Source: Paramoeba atlantica (taxonomy: Eukaryota > Discosea). From it: DNA of 64,000 nt. The stretch spans positions 372,001 to 436,000 of the forward strand of contig CDRNVI010000029.1 in the NCBI GenBank assembly GCA_977017575.1, given 5' to 3'. The position numbers and the translations under genes were made by a program. The number at the start of each line of letters is the position of its first letter. Position 1 is the stretch's first letter. This document shows positions 40,774 to 51,487 of this stretch, piece by piece. Below the pieces are notes generated by a model. That model saw only the letters and a program-made list of their open reading frames with translations, was not told the origin of the DNA and searched no databases.

Positions 40774-41856
40774 ATGCAACGACATGCAGTAAGGATCGCT
40801 GAGAAGGTATGGGACAAGAAGAATAAAGAACGCGTACAAGATGAGTTAAAAACTGCATGTAGCGCACTAGAGAAGCTTGCTTTAGCTCCATGCCGAGAAA
40901 AGGCCACTTCCCGCAACGTTCTCAGCACCTCATCAGTTCATGATAAAATTGATCAGAATCGGAGAAATGAGATGTTTCAACACATAGTGATGGGAATCGG
41001 AGACCTGCATCTGAAGATGATGAGCGGAAGGCAAGCCATGCAGATTCTTCGCGCATGCAAAAAATTTCCTGAATACTCAATGTACTTACGGAGGCATACG
41101 ATGAATCGTGCCTGTTTGTTGGCTGAATCCTTTTCTCCGCGCGAGGCGCTCGAGTTTCTGCGTTTACTAGTTTCAAAACATTGTAAATACGCTCTGGCAA
41201 ACGTTGACGAACAATCACCTACGTCACTTCCTCTGTTTTCTGGTGATTCTTCACTCCGAGCTTCGCTTATTGATAAGATCCTGACGAGTGTGGAAACGCG
41301 CATCAAAGCCCACAATAGTTCTTCACTGAGCCATACACTAGAAACTATAGTATTTTTAGCAGAAGTCTCCGTTGCCATCATTCACACGCTCCGTGCGAGT
41401 CTAGTATCTCGAATAGAATCAGTTTGTAGACATTTCATATCCATGTCTATGAAAGCCTCCGATAAAGAGTCGTCGAATGGTAAGCCTTCTCAGTTGGAAA
41501 CTAGTCATTTTTGCTTTACCGCATCTCACATATCCCGTTTATTGAAAGTCTTCTGTATTCTTAAATCACACAGTAGCAAAGACCTTTTTATATATTTGTG
41601 TGAAGAAAGTATTGTTCGTTGCAGTGAACTACAAGGTCATCACATTGCGGATATTTTAGAATCCCTTTGTTACTGCAAAATGTGGAGTTGGGAACTTTTC
41701 ACGACCCTGGGCGAAGAAGCTCGACGAAAAGCACACAAAATATCGGCTAGCGATTCAGGACGAATATTGCTTGCCTTTCAGAAAACCCCAATACAGTGGG
41801 AAAGCCTCGCGAGCACTTTATCTATCGGTCCCAATGACCAGAGAGTTTCAACGTAA
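40774..41856 (+). CDS. organellar helical-repeat (HPR/FASTK-like) protein
   Basis: 360 residues from ATG 40774, basic at the start. The sequence is repeated helices such as GRQAMQILRACKKFPEYSMY, SLSHTLETIVFLAEVSVAII and HIADILESLCYCKMWSWELF, then SDSGRILLAFQKTPI. Units with IL-x-(A/S)-(F/L)-x-K at the first-helix end resemble heptatricopeptide repeats of organellar RNA-binding proteins. It resembles the 10055 gene in style. The stop at 41854-41856 comes within a repeat; a second frame (41771-41968) continues with helical-looking EFQRKVCCALRHYEQTRRKL, so a one-base frameshift (real or sequencing error) near 41800 is possible. Confidence 0.5.
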   Translation: MQRHAVRIAEKVWDKKNKERVQDELKTACSALEKLALAPCREKATSRNVLSTSSVHDKIDQNRRNEMFQHIVMGIGDLHLKMMSGRQAMQILRACKKFPEYSMYLRRHTMNRACLLAESFSPREALEFLRLLVSKHCKYALANVDEQSPTSLPLFSGDSSLRASLIDKILTSVETRIKAHNSSSLSHTLETIVFLAEVSVAIIHTLRASLVSRIESVCRHFISMSMKASDKESSNGKPSQLETSHFCFTASHISRLLKVFCILKSHSSKDLFIYLCEESIVRCSELQGHHIADILESLCYCKMWSWELFTTLGEEARRKAHKISASDSGRILLAFQKTPIQWESLASTLSIGPNDQRVST

Positions 41857-41968
41857 GGTGTGTTGTGCCCTACGACACTATGAACAAACTCGTCGCAAAC
41901 TACGCCTGGTCTACGTATGGTCGACTCTAATGCGGCTTTTGATTGGCGAACAATTTAGAAATACGTAA

Positions 41969-42436
41969 AACTGGGGCAAAAACATTTCAAGTGCGTGCTC
42001 TTGGAAGAGGAATCTGTAGCTAACGTGAAGGAAATAAATACTCATCTGAGATGCAACAGCCTCTTTCTTATCTTATCAACTCGTTTGTTTTTGTGACCAT
42101 TGTTTTGGTAACGCACGTAAGAATTTATTTCGCGCGTAAAACGTGTGATAAACTGAACCCTGACCGCATTCGTCATGAAAATAGGGTGTTAACATTCTCC
42201 TTTTGTAAAGAATGTGTTTGGTAAGAATATTTTCGGTTAGGTACAAATCTTTTGACGTTTTATTCTCCGTTACCCGGTTTTGACGCTTACTAGGGGAACC
42301 AAGTAAAGATTTATGAAGTAATAAAATGTTTGTACCCAATTTTTGTCTTTATTAAGGAATGGGTCGAAGGTGTAAACATTTTTTATTAGTATTAAATATT
42401 TCTTACTAATAGGTCTTTATTTGGCCAATCTTACTA
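41969..42436. other. AT-rich intergenic region, nothing recognised
   Basis: No gene, RNA or repeat supported. A T-rich stretch precedes the ATG at 42437. Confidence 0.4.
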
Positions 42437-45400
42437 ATGCGACGACTGAGTCTCTATTCTCCTTTTTTACGACAACTTGCACAAAAAGCCAAATATTCAT
42501 CTCCTCCTCTTGAATCTTTATCTGCCCGCACGATACAAGACGTAATTTTACCTGTTGTACACGCTTCTGGTGGGAAGTTATCTGTCGAGAATTTGGAATC
42601 CGCTCTTGAATGGGATGTATGGTACTTGACCACGTGTGGACCACTTCAATCATTCGTAGATAAGCATGGAGCTCAGAAGCTAACAGTTGCTGGAGGGGTA
42701 GTATCAATACGGAGTGAAACAGGTCGAGAAACTACCAGGAGCCAGAAGAATGATAGTCTCGAGAAAACAGATGATTCGCGAAAAGTAGAGCAATCGACTG
42801 TAAGCACGAAATCAGACACTAACACCACTGAGCAAGTGACAGTCGACTTGTCTCCAAAATCGAAACAGCGAAAAGGTAACGCGAAGTTGAAAACTAAAAC
42901 GCATTCCTTGAAAACTCCTAAGACCGTGTTAGCTTCGTGCCCTACTGAGCGGCAAATCCATACTACTAAAGAAGCTTCTTCCACTTTACAAAACCATAAA
43001 ACAGTGGGAAAAGGCGCAAGACAAAAAAAGGCGTGCGGGGGAGATGCGCGAAGTGCGCTGGTTGAGATCTCCGATGGTCGAAAAGAGAATTATAAAAAAG
43101 ATGGAAAACGCCATGTATGCGTAGAACGTGAAAAAGACAAAAAGCTGCCCAGAAAAAGGAAAAGCCGGGTGATAACTGAAGCTGATGCCCCCGTAGAGAG
43201 CGCAAGGTTAGACGCTGATTCAAACGAGAAGTCCGAAACTATCACGCAAGAAATCTCTCAAAATGAGGCTGTGATGCTGAATCCTACAAAAAAGGATGTC
43301 CCGAAAACAAAGGATTCAAGCTTTTGGTCTTGTTACGCACCTCAAGTAGCCGTGAATAGAGGAATATCAATTTACGAGTTTAGCCTACTTGCTAAAAATA
43401 TCCTTAATAAAGATCGCGAGGAGTTGAGTGCTGAGGCAAAAGCTCTACTGAAAGACCTTTCAGAACGTAAGTTTCCGAAGTCAGAAAATGGACTTTCTGC
43501 CATAAACTGTGAATTGCTGTGTTTTTCTTCATTCAGTGGTGATGAAATTTCTGCTAGATCGATGACTTACATCTTCCAAAAACCGGTCGGAAACATTCTC
43601 AAATCAGCATATGAAAATGTCCCGGATAATTCTGAAGGGGTTTCCGTTAGTGAACTGCGAAGAAAGCTGTTGATGAACCGCGTTTGCACAGAAGAATACT
43701 TGGATGAACATCTAAATAATATTTTAGAGGAGAATCCTTTTGTTTTACCACAAAAGCTAATTAACAAAGAAATTCGTGTTTTGCGGGGAATTACCTCGCG
43801 AGGTCACATGCGTCCTGTTTCTCCGGACATAGCCAAAGCAGTGAGATATTTAGAGACATCTTTACGAAACATGTCTTCGCGTGACGTACGTTTCAGTTCA
43901 CTTGCCCATTCGGCGAAATGGAATTCCAGCTTTAAGTGTCCTATTCTTTTGTTTTTGAACTCTCATAGCGGCGTCTTTATTGTAAACAGGAAGGGTTTTG
44001 TTCGACTGAAGACCGAATCTAGCTCTCAAAATCTAAGTAGCGGTGTTTCATCATCAGTACGTAGTAGCAGTTGGGATCTTCCACAACAACAGAATAATGC
44101 TTCAAATGCGAAGCCTACCCCTAAAAATACCGAAACGTTGACAGAATCCTCTGAAGCATTGAAGTCGTCGGATTCCGAGCTGACGAGATCCAAGGATATT
44201 TCTCGGAGCCTTCTTTTCCGGGTGCACTCGGGTAATGGAAATTTCGTTCCGAGTCCAACATTAGTGCGTGCGCTCAGCCCATCTCCCTCGACACTGGATG
44301 CTGTACCACAGCATTCATATGAGTGGGCTATGCGTGTGACCAAGTTTATTACGTTAAAGAAAAATCCTACTTACGGAACGCCATTAGAATGGATTCAATC
44401 TCGCATGTGTATCTTCTTTAGCCAATATGGTTCGAAACTCTCTTTCGATTCGCATCTGTGTGACTCTAGTTACTATCCCGGATTATACACTTCTCTGGAT
44501 GCACTCTATTCAATATCGCGCGTACTAACGATATGTTGCACTATTCATCGACTTTTTCTTCCCGAATCATCTCAAATGAATGGAACTGAAGGAGACATGG
44601 TGAAGTTACATTTTTCGTCGCTACCTATCGTGTATCCTATGATACCAGATACTGATGAAGGCGTTTTGGTGCTAGATATTTGCAAAGTCCTACCAGATTT
44701 TGACTCGAAGTTGTTTATAAAAAGGTATAATAGATATGTGTCAGAGTCTAGCGATGGTACACGTCTAATTCGGGTTTATCGCATGGATGGGTCTGCTCGT
44801 GAATCTGTTCCTTCGGTCAACGCGTATTTTAGAAAGTTGGGTGAAGCATTAGAAACTCAGAAAGTTCACGTCAAAGAACTTCATAAGTATTGTCCATGGA
44901 ATTGTTCGTGGCGTTCAGCACTGGCCCCTCTACTATGTTCCAAAAAGTTCCACGTTCATAACCGTATGATTCGCCTTGGGGAGACAAAAATTCCAGCAGA
45001 ACTTATTGACTATTTAAAGCGCGCCAGCGTAGATCAACCTTTTCGAGCTATACCTAAGTCTGAGGTGAGACGTTTCTTGCGTGCCCGGGGTATGAATTCA
45101 ACTCAGGCAGAAGGGATCTTTCTTTGTCTCCCTCGAATCGCAATATCATGGAACTTTATGGCCCTTTTTCCCGGGGTTTCAGACGGAAAGGATTGTTCCA
45201 GCGAAGTGCTTCTCAAACTTCGTTTTGACCACTCATGTGAGGAAATGAAACAACCAAAACGGGAATCTTCAGATTCGGAAAAGCTTAAACCTGTAGCGAG
45301 CGATACCGCTAGTTCTAAGCTACCGAACGCGCTAGAGACTGAGAAGGAAGATTCTAAGTTTTCTCCCAGCGAAATAAATAATCTTTGGACAGCATTTTCC

Positions 45401-48154
45401 TCTTTGTACGGACGTATACCAGATAAAATGCATGAAAACGTATCGATTGAAAAACTTTGTGGTGAAGTCGAAAACGTGGGACATTCTTCATCTCTTCTCC
45501 TTGCAATGTCATCCTTACCTAAGACAGTTATGCAAGAAACGGTTCTGAGGCTTCTTCGAAAATTTTCCGGCTACGTTGATGTTCAATTACAGGAGCATAA
45601 TGTATGTATTTCACGTAGGCTGGGCGTTCTGCTACAAAGTAGTGGGGATAACTTGACCTTGCAGTGCCTCTCCAAAACTCAGAGAGCGTTATCGGAGGGT
45701 TTGATGCCGTTACCTGTGCTTAAGAAGAAAACAGAATGGGGATCTAATGCGTTAGAGAACTGCGTGCCAATCTCAATATTTTTGAGTTCATTCCCGAACA
45801 TGTTTCGACAATATCCGGACTTGAGCGAAGGAATGCTCTCATTCCATAAGAACAAAGTATCACATTTGGATAGACGGGCCCACAACATCGCAACAAGGGC
45901 CTCACATTCTAGTTGTGGCCCACTGACAGAGTTATTGAAAGTATATGGTAGTGATTCTATAAGGCTTCATTCTCCTGGTGAATGGTGCTTTGATGTGCTC
46001 GGCGTGGCGAGCGGAGCGGAGCGCGTTAAGGCACGTATCTGGAAGCCTTTTTACTCCGTGAATGTTGGTTTAGATTGTCACGTTCCGTTTAATCTACATA
46101 ACAATGATTTTTGGGCTACAGCCAAGACAGTTCCTTGGGATGTGTTGCTAGACAATGTTCCTCCTGGCGATATAGGCATCACTACTGAGCACCTTTACAA
46201 CAAATTACATCCAATATTTTCTGCACTGTCCATTGAAACGCTGCGTGAACAAATTTCTTCTGACGAATCCATCCTGTGCCATGATCCGCATACAGGTAAT
46301 ATTCTTCGCTCTGTAAATGAGAATTCGGAACTTCGCCCCACGGTCCGAGTAACTGATTGTCGCAATCAAATTTCAAAAGCGTTGCAGATGAAACCAAGAG
46401 GCATGTCTGTACATGAAATGAAAAGTACCATATCTGACAAGCGGCTCCTTGGCTCATATTCACTCTTTAATTTTGTTGTGCTAAGTGGGTCAAAATTTTG
46501 TATTGAAAAAGGTGCCATTTGGGACCTCCATCCCAAGGGAAAGAAGAAAGCCAACGATCAGGGGGGAGCGCCCGAACCCCGCACTCAAACCTTTATTGGA
46601 TGGTCGGGTAAATGTCATGTGCACCTTCGCACAGCGCAGAACACTAGCTGGCCGTTGCTGAGATCTTTGTTTTCCCATTCCGAAAAAACTAAAGACGAGA
46701 CAATATCTACAGTAGCTGATGTAAAGGAAATCATATTGAACTTGATACCCCAAGCAACAGGCATGAGTATTCTAGGTCTGGAAATTCGGATTATTCAGCA
46801 ACTGAGTACACCGGCAAACGCGGAGAATAGCTATCAACGACCGTTGCCACCTCTGCGAGATTGTTTGAAGAATATTGCACTCTCTCACAATCTTAGTCGG
46901 GATTCTGTTCGAAAAGCATTCGAAGAGTTAATTGACTCAAAGCGAATACGTACTTGTGTTCTCAGCGAAACTGAATTGTTGGGTTCACCTTTTGTTTGGT
47001 TGTTCCGATCAGATTCTCCGGATAAAGTTTTTCATCGTATTCTCTGTGATGCATATCAACACATTCCAAGAGATAGCAAAGGAATTTCTATAAAAATGTT
47101 GATGTCCCGTCTTCAAGAATCTAGTGCACGCGGAGATGGCGAACCTGGACTCTCATACCAAAATCTTCTTCGTGCGTTGAATTTGCTGAACGGTTATATT
47201 GTTCATTTAGTAGATTACAGCTCAGATAAGAACTCCAATGTTGCAAAGAAGTTTGAAAGTTTATATGCGGTGCGATCCCTTGATGACTCCCTGTTCTTTA
47301 CTAACAGACTCACTGTTCGAGGAACATGTGCCTATTGGATATCATTCATTCAGAACAACATCGATCCATTTTTTCAAACTTCTGTGGAAATTTCTCCAAA
47401 CGGTAGTTTTGTACGCTCGATAGAATCGACATTTAAGCATTGTTCCGAAGCGTGGGAAAGTGAGCCCCTTTCAAAGTGTGTTCCATTCGATATTTTCCTG
47501 TCAATTTCCTCTCCTTGCATAACCTTCTTTCATAAAATCTCTGATTCAGGACAAGGTGCGAAGGCGACGAATGAGTTTGCGTATGTTCCACATCATCTGT
47601 TGGTGTCTACCGTGGAGTTGCATAGAGGAATTTCATTTTTTGCCCTTTGTAAATTATTTCCACATTTGAGCAAGATAAGAAACTTTGAGTCGTACGTAAA
47701 AACCTACTTATCAGATAAAATTCAAGTAATTACGACCTATGGGGGTACACTTTTCCTCATTCCAAAATTCATAGCAAAATTTATTCCTCCCGCAAAAGAA
47801 GGCAATGGCATTGATTGTCAAACACTCAACCCGCAAATAGATTTTTTGCGTCAATTAGCGCAAGTGAAGAGTCTTATTACAGTGAGGTTTAATCAGAGTA
47901 AAATTGATTCAGAACCTGCTTGGAAAAGAAACGCAAGTTCGCCAGAAATCAATTCTTATCTCATGGAGATATTCTACCTTCAACTGGCCCCGCTGCTGAG
48001 AAATGCGCATGTCGTAGAATCCCGTGAATTATTACTTGAAGCATGGAAAAAGTACGAAAATAAATTGGGAAGCCTGCCTACGTTTCTTCTTTCACTTTCG
48101 AGGGGTGAGGCTGCCAAAAACACGGATGAAACAAATGTTATAACCGAGGAATGA
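42437..48154 (+). CDS. 1905-residue protein with repeated winged-helix-like modules, unknown
   Basis: A single uninterrupted frame from ATG 42437. The N-terminus (MRRLSLYSPFLRQLAQKAKY) is basic and lacks acidic residues, so mitochondrial import is plausible. Residues ~95-300 are Lys/Glu/Ser-rich and low complexity. The rest is built of two alternating units. One follows the pattern P...F(L)..H...F.V....V.L, as in GPLQSFVDKHGAQKLTV (~55), FLNSHSGVFIVNRKGFVRLK (~510) and CVPISIFLSSFPNMFRQYPD (~1110), with another copy near 1680. The other has G(V/I)S...L...L, as in SEGVSVSELRRKLL (~400), DEGVLVLDICKVLP (~740), SKGISIKMLMSRLQ (~1545) and HRGISFFALCKLFP (~1730). Both resemble small winged-helix folds of the LOTUS/OST-HTH kind, which bind RNA. 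I recognise no orthologue; a mitochondrial RNA-editing or ribosome-assembly scaffold is inference only. Confidence 0.5.
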   Translation: MRRLSLYSPFLRQLAQKAKYSSPPLESLSARTIQDVILPVVHASGGKLSVENLESALEWDVWYLTTCGPLQSFVDKHGAQKLTVAGGVVSIRSETGRETTRSQKNDSLEKTDDSRKVEQSTVSTKSDTNTTEQVTVDLSPKSKQRKGNAKLKTKTHSLKTPKTVLASCPTERQIHTTKEASSTLQNHKTVGKGARQKKACGGDARSALVEISDGRKENYKKDGKRHVCVEREKDKKLPRKRKSRVITEADAPVESARLDADSNEKSETITQEISQNEAVMLNPTKKDVPKTKDSSFWSCYAPQVAVNRGISIYEFSLLAKNILNKDREELSAEAKALLKDLSERKFPKSENGLSAINCELLCFSSFSGDEISARSMTYIFQKPVGNILKSAYENVPDNSEGVSVSELRRKLLMNRVCTEEYLDEHLNNILEENPFVLPQKLINKEIRVLRGITSRGHMRPVSPDIAKAVRYLETSLRNMSSRDVRFSSLAHSAKWNSSFKCPILLFLNSHSGVFIVNRKGFVRLKTESSSQNLSSGVSSSVRSSSWDLPQQQNNASNAKPTPKNTETLTESSEALKSSDSELTRSKDISRSLLFRVHSGNGNFVPSPTLVRALSPSPSTLDAVPQHSYEWAMRVTKFITLKKNPTYGTPLEWIQSRMCIFFSQYGSKLSFDSHLCDSSYYPGLYTSLDALYSISRVLTICCTIHRLFLPESSQMNGTEGDMVKLHFSSLPIVYPMIPDTDEGVLVLDICKVLPDFDSKLFIKRYNRYVSESSDGTRLIRVYRMDGSARESVPSVNAYFRKLGEALETQKVHVKELHKYCPWNCSWRSALAPLLCSKKFHVHNRMIRLGETKIPAELIDYLKRASVDQPFRAIPKSEVRRFLRARGMNSTQAEGIFLCLPRIAISWNFMALFPGVSDGKDCSSEVLLKLRFDHSCEEMKQPKRESSDSEKLKPVASDTASSKLPNALETEKEDSKFSPSEINNLWTAFSSLYGRIPDKMHENVSIEKLCGEVENVGHSSSLLLAMSSLPKTVMQETVLRLLRKFSGYVDVQLQEHNVCISRRLGVLLQSSGDNLTLQCLSKTQRALSEGLMPLPVLKKKTEWGSNALENCVPISIFLSSFPNMFRQYPDLSEGMLSFHKNKVSHLDRRAHNIATRASHSSCGPLTELLKVYGSDSIRLHSPGEWCFDVLGVASGAERVKARIWKPFYSVNVGLDCHVPFNLHNNDFWATAKTVPWDVLLDNVPPGDIGITTEHLYNKLHPIFSALSIETLREQISSDESILCHDPHTGNILRSVNENSELRPTVRVTDCRNQISKALQMKPRGMSVHEMKSTISDKRLLGSYSLFNFVVLSGSKFCIEKGAIWDLHPKGKKKANDQGGAPEPRTQTFIGWSGKCHVHLRTAQNTSWPLLRSLFSHSEKTKDETISTVADVKEIILNLIPQATGMSILGLEIRIIQQLSTPANAENSYQRPLPPLRDCLKNIALSHNLSRDSVRKAFEELIDSKRIRTCVLSETELLGSPFVWLFRSDSPDKVFHRILCDAYQHIPRDSKGISIKMLMSRLQESSARGDGEPGLSYQNLLRALNLLNGYIVHLVDYSSDKNSNVAKKFESLYAVRSLDDSLFFTNRLTVRGTCAYWISFIQNNIDPFFQTSVEISPNGSFVRSIESTFKHCSEAWESEPLSKCVPFDIFLSISSPCITFFHKISDSGQGAKATNEFAYVPHHLLVSTVELHRGISFFALCKLFPHLSKIRNFESYVKTYLSDKIQVITTYGGTLFLIPKFIAKFIPPAKEGNGIDCQTLNPQIDFLRQLAQVKSLITVRFNQSKIDSEPAWKRNASSPEINSYLMEIFYLQLAPLLRNAHVVESRELLLEAWKKYENKLGSLPTFLLSLSRGEAAKNTDETNVITEE

Positions 48155-48751
48155 TTTTCTCCAGAGAAATATGGTCTCGTAAATAGTACAGGATGGGATG
48201 TCGTTTTCTAACCGTTAAAATAATTTTTTTCACCCTATGCATTTGATGTATAGGGCTGGTTTGTGTCTTTTCGATGTATCATAATTTGTCAAACACTATC
48301 TAATCAGAGTATCACAGCACGTTGCCTATTTGTCGCACCTTTTTTGGTGATCTGAGGTAAACAATTGCGTGTACGTAATAAACGGTATTACATGGTAGGT
48401 ACCTGCTATCTAAAACAATTTAATTATCCTTGTCTCTTGTAATTCAGGCTGTTGCGCGTCTAGTGCCATCATGCTAGAAAATAGGGCCGTAGAACTGTAC
48501 ACAGTGTACGGTATGAAGCTAATGCGACCATTACTCTATATTTTATTATAACAGAAAAATAACATACGACTTGATGTCAGAGTTTCACTTATCGCTCGAG
48601 GAGTAGTGCACTAAAGTGAATTCTGAGTTACAACAATAGTTTAATTCAATAAAACAATACAATAAAATTTATTGTGTACACTATCCACAATCGAATTCGT
48701 ACTTAGTATCAACATTACTTCTGCTAGACTTTGCGTAAGCCTAATACATCG
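48155..48751. other. AT-rich intergenic region, nothing recognised
   Basis: About 600 bases. It contains one CTGTACAC/GTGTACGG near-palindrome (48497-48513). No gene seen. Confidence 0.4.
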
Positions 48752-49648
48752 ATGTCATCGAATAGCAGCGCCGACATGGAAAACGGAGACTTGTGTTCGA
48801 GCCTTTTTCTGTGCACTCTCTGTCGTGAGCTTTTCGACATTCCAATGCTAAACACAGTGTGTGGCCATATTTTTTGTCGTCGTTGCATTTCTCACTGTAT
48901 TGAGAAAGGCATCCCGCATGGTCGCCGAGGTCGCATAACAAGGAATTTATGCCCAACTTGTCATGGACCTGCGTTTCTGTGGCAGATGTGTCGTCTGTAC
49001 GTATTAGAAAATTGTGTCTCGCTCCTTCGTGCATCTAGAAATTCGCATTCCAAACTAATGCCCGACTTCACTGTGGAGAATGACCGAAACGAACAAAGGG
49101 CACCTTCGTACACCAATCAAGAAAGCACTCTGGGACCTGAAAGCGGGTCGTTAATAACATCTCCCTTACCCCTGCCACTAAACAGGGAGGATGAAAACTT
49201 TATATCACGCTCCACAAACTTCAGTCCTTTATTCCCTGCTCCAGCAATGGTGACAGGGTTTCACATTGGCCGCACCCCACGTACGATACATAAGCCGTTT
49301 CCTCTCCGCACTGATTCGCCTCCCACAGAGGCACGTTTGTTACGCGCGGGTGAATACGTGATGAAAAAGAGCTCCCCGGCGAGACGTGATGAAGCAAGGA
49401 GATGTAGTCAAGAAAAAAACCATACATTCGCAAGCCCTTCCTCAGGGAGATACATGTATTTTCCGAAAGATATAGAGGTGGAAAATGGCATCCAAGCACG
49501 CAACACAGGTGCTAAGCGCACGACAATACGCAGTGAGCACATGAGAGAGATCCTAAGTGACATATCAAGGGAACTCAAGAGGCAGAGAGCAATGATTCGT
49601 CGCATGCGACGTGTTTATGAGGAGGCGCGGAGTGCAAGCGACACATGA
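48752..49648 (+). CDS. RING-finger protein (probable E3 ubiquitin ligase)
   Basis: 298 residues from ATG 48752; the frame is open slightly further upstream without an ATG. A C3HC4 RING lies near residues 19-73: CTLCRELFD, CGHIFCRRCISHC and CPTCHGPA. A 20-residue basic insertion (EKGIPHGRRGRITRN) lies between the third and fourth Cys pairs. The remainder is Ser/Pro/Arg-rich and likely disordered, ending in a short coiled coil (ILSDISRELKRQRAMIRRMR). RING proteins transfer ubiquitin from an E2 to substrate; the substrate is not deducible. Confidence 0.7.
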   Translation: MSSNSSADMENGDLCSSLFLCTLCRELFDIPMLNTVCGHIFCRRCISHCIEKGIPHGRRGRITRNLCPTCHGPAFLWQMCRLYVLENCVSLLRASRNSHSKLMPDFTVENDRNEQRAPSYTNQESTLGPESGSLITSPLPLPLNREDENFISRSTNFSPLFPAPAMVTGFHIGRTPRTIHKPFPLRTDSPPTEARLLRAGEYVMKKSSPARRDEARRCSQEKNHTFASPSSGRYMYFPKDIEVENGIQARNTGAKRTTIRSEHMREILSDISRELKRQRAMIRRMRRVYEEARSASDT

Positions 49649-50250
49649 TACTGAGACTGTTTTTCTGAACGACTTTTGTTACACACTTTTTCGTGTGTCT
49701 GCTCACATTCGACATGATCCGGCAAGAACATTTTAAATTATTTCCTGAAATGTGAGATCCAAAAGTAAGTGCTGCACTTTTTTTCAATGACTTACTACAG
49801 TACCATGTTCGTTTTTCTATGGATACACTTTTTAAAGTAACTTTAGACTTGAAGAATAACATGGCCTCTTGCTCTATTTCGCCTGCTCCTCTACTGGAAC
49901 TACGTGTATTATTCATACTCTGAAGGATCTGCCTCCTGGTTGCCCTTCTTCATCTCCCACTGCTTAACAGTCTGTAGTAGTTAAAACGTAGCACAATGGT
50001 ACATACTTTATCCCTTATCGAAGACTTGATGCACCAAAAAGCAACAATTTTTGTTTCTCCTTCTTTAAAAGAAGAAATGTGGTCTGCAAAAGACTTTTGC
50101 AGACCGTTTCATTTTTTTCGAAAAACAACAATAGCCCTTTCCCCTCTTTCACACAAACCCTTCCCCTCACCGTTTCGCCCTACCTACAACCTACCTCTCC
50201 CTAACACCCACCCATGCCCCCCTTTCTCCTCCCCCCCTCCCCCCTCCCCC
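49649..50250. other. intergenic region grading into a pyrimidine tract
   Basis: No gene seen in the first part. 50145-50250 is almost entirely C and T (40 C and 3 G at 50221-50280), acting as the polypyrimidine signal and start of GC island 3. TTTGCAGACC repeats (50087-50107) give an AG. Confidence 0.45.
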
Positions 50251-51000
50251 ATGTCTGACCCCCACGACAACCCCCTCCCCCACCCCGGGGACGACCACGA
50301 CGACCACGACGACCCCACCCCCTTCGAGCCCCCCCACGACCTGCTGGGTCAGCGCTCTGACCTCTCTGACCTCTCTGACCCCTCCTGCGACCCCTGCGAC
50401 GCCCTGCTGACCTGCCCCCCGACCCACACCGCCCCCATCCACAGCCTTGCGGTCCACGCGGCCCGCCCCCGCCTCCTGGCGACCGGGGCCGAGGACGACA
50501 GCGTGGTGCTGTGGGACTTAGCCGCGGAGCCCGGGGTCTCCACCACGGTGCTGCGGGCACATACCGATACCGTACTCGCGCTGGGGTTCCAGCCCGCCCC
50601 CGGGGGGGGGACGGCTGCTGGCCTCGGGGGGGATGGACGGGGTGCTGGTGCTGTGGGAGGTAGGCCCCGGGGGGAGGGCGGACGAGGCGGGGGGGGAGGA
50701 GGAGGGGGAGGAGAAAATAGGAGCCCAGGAGATCGCACGACGGTGTGATTTTGATGGGGAGGTGCTGTGGTTGCAGTGGCACTCCAGTGGGAGGTTTGTG
50801 GTAGCGGGGGGGAGTGGGGGTGTGGTGGTGTTGTGGAATGTGGAGACGAAGGGAGCGGTGGTGTTTCGTTGTGCAGCCGCGGTGACGAGTGGGATATGGA
50901 CGGTGAACGAGCGATCGTTGCTGGTGGCGTGTCAGGATTATGCCGTACACAGGTTGGAGCCACGGAGTCCGGAGGAAAAGGAAAGTTTTTGGATTGGGTC
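50155..51000 (+). other. GC-rich island 3 with C-to-G skew switch
   Basis: Hand counts: 40 C against 3 G at 50221-50280, and 38 G against 9 C at 50641-50700. The switch lies around 50590. The island ends inside the WD-repeat gene, whose last third has normal composition. Confidence 0.88.
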
Positions 51001-51487
51001 TTACCAGCCGACGGCGTTGTGCGCGACGGAATGCCACCCGGACGCGTTTATAATTGGTGGGGAGGATGGGTCGATAGATGTCGCGTCCCTCACGAAAGGG
51101 AAAATTGTAAACCAGTTGGCTTCTCCTCACGAACAAGCTATCGAATGTATATGTGCACAACAAACCGTTGGATTACTCGGTTGCGTTAGCTGTGATGGTA
51201 TTGTCACGATGTGGAATCTGAACACACTTCAAATACGCTACGTTGTAAGGGAGGAAGATGGTATCTCGCAAGGCATTTGGATGGGCTACAATTTTGCTGC
51301 CGCCACGCTTGCTGGAGATGTCCTTATTTGGGATGGGAGACGGGAATTCGACCCCAAAAGTGCACGACGATTTAATGCCCATGCATCACTGATACAGAAC
51401 CTTGCTTCAGTAACAGAAACACTATTGGCCACCGTGGGAGACGATGCGCAGCTAAAACTATTTGACGTGCAGGAAATTGAATTCTAA
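50251..51487 (+). CDS. AAMP/Sqt1-like WD40-repeat protein, with a one-base frame break in a G-run
   Basis: Begins at ATG 50251 with an acidic Asp/His/Pro-rich region, then WD repeats: LLATGAEDDSVVLWDL; in the next frame RLLASGGMDGVLVLWEV; LWLQWHSSGRFVVAGGSGGV; then FIIGGEDGSIDV, GCVSCDGIVTMWNL, AATLAGDVLIWD and ATVGDDAQLKLFDV. ATG-EDD-x3-W and the LWxxWH segment are characteristic of AAMP/Sqt1, the dedicated chaperone of ribosomal protein uL16 (Rpl10). The frame changes at the run of nine Gs at 50612-50620: with eight Gs the two parts read straight through. This is more likely a homopolymer error or a recent mutation than two genes. The C-terminal third leaves the GC island and uses ordinary codons. 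Confidence 0.7.

Noticed and set aside
50201-51163. 320-codon minus-strand ORF in GC-rich DNA
   Set aside because: Antisense shadow of the AAMP-like gene; Arg/Pro/Gly-rich composition comes from the C/G-rich islands.
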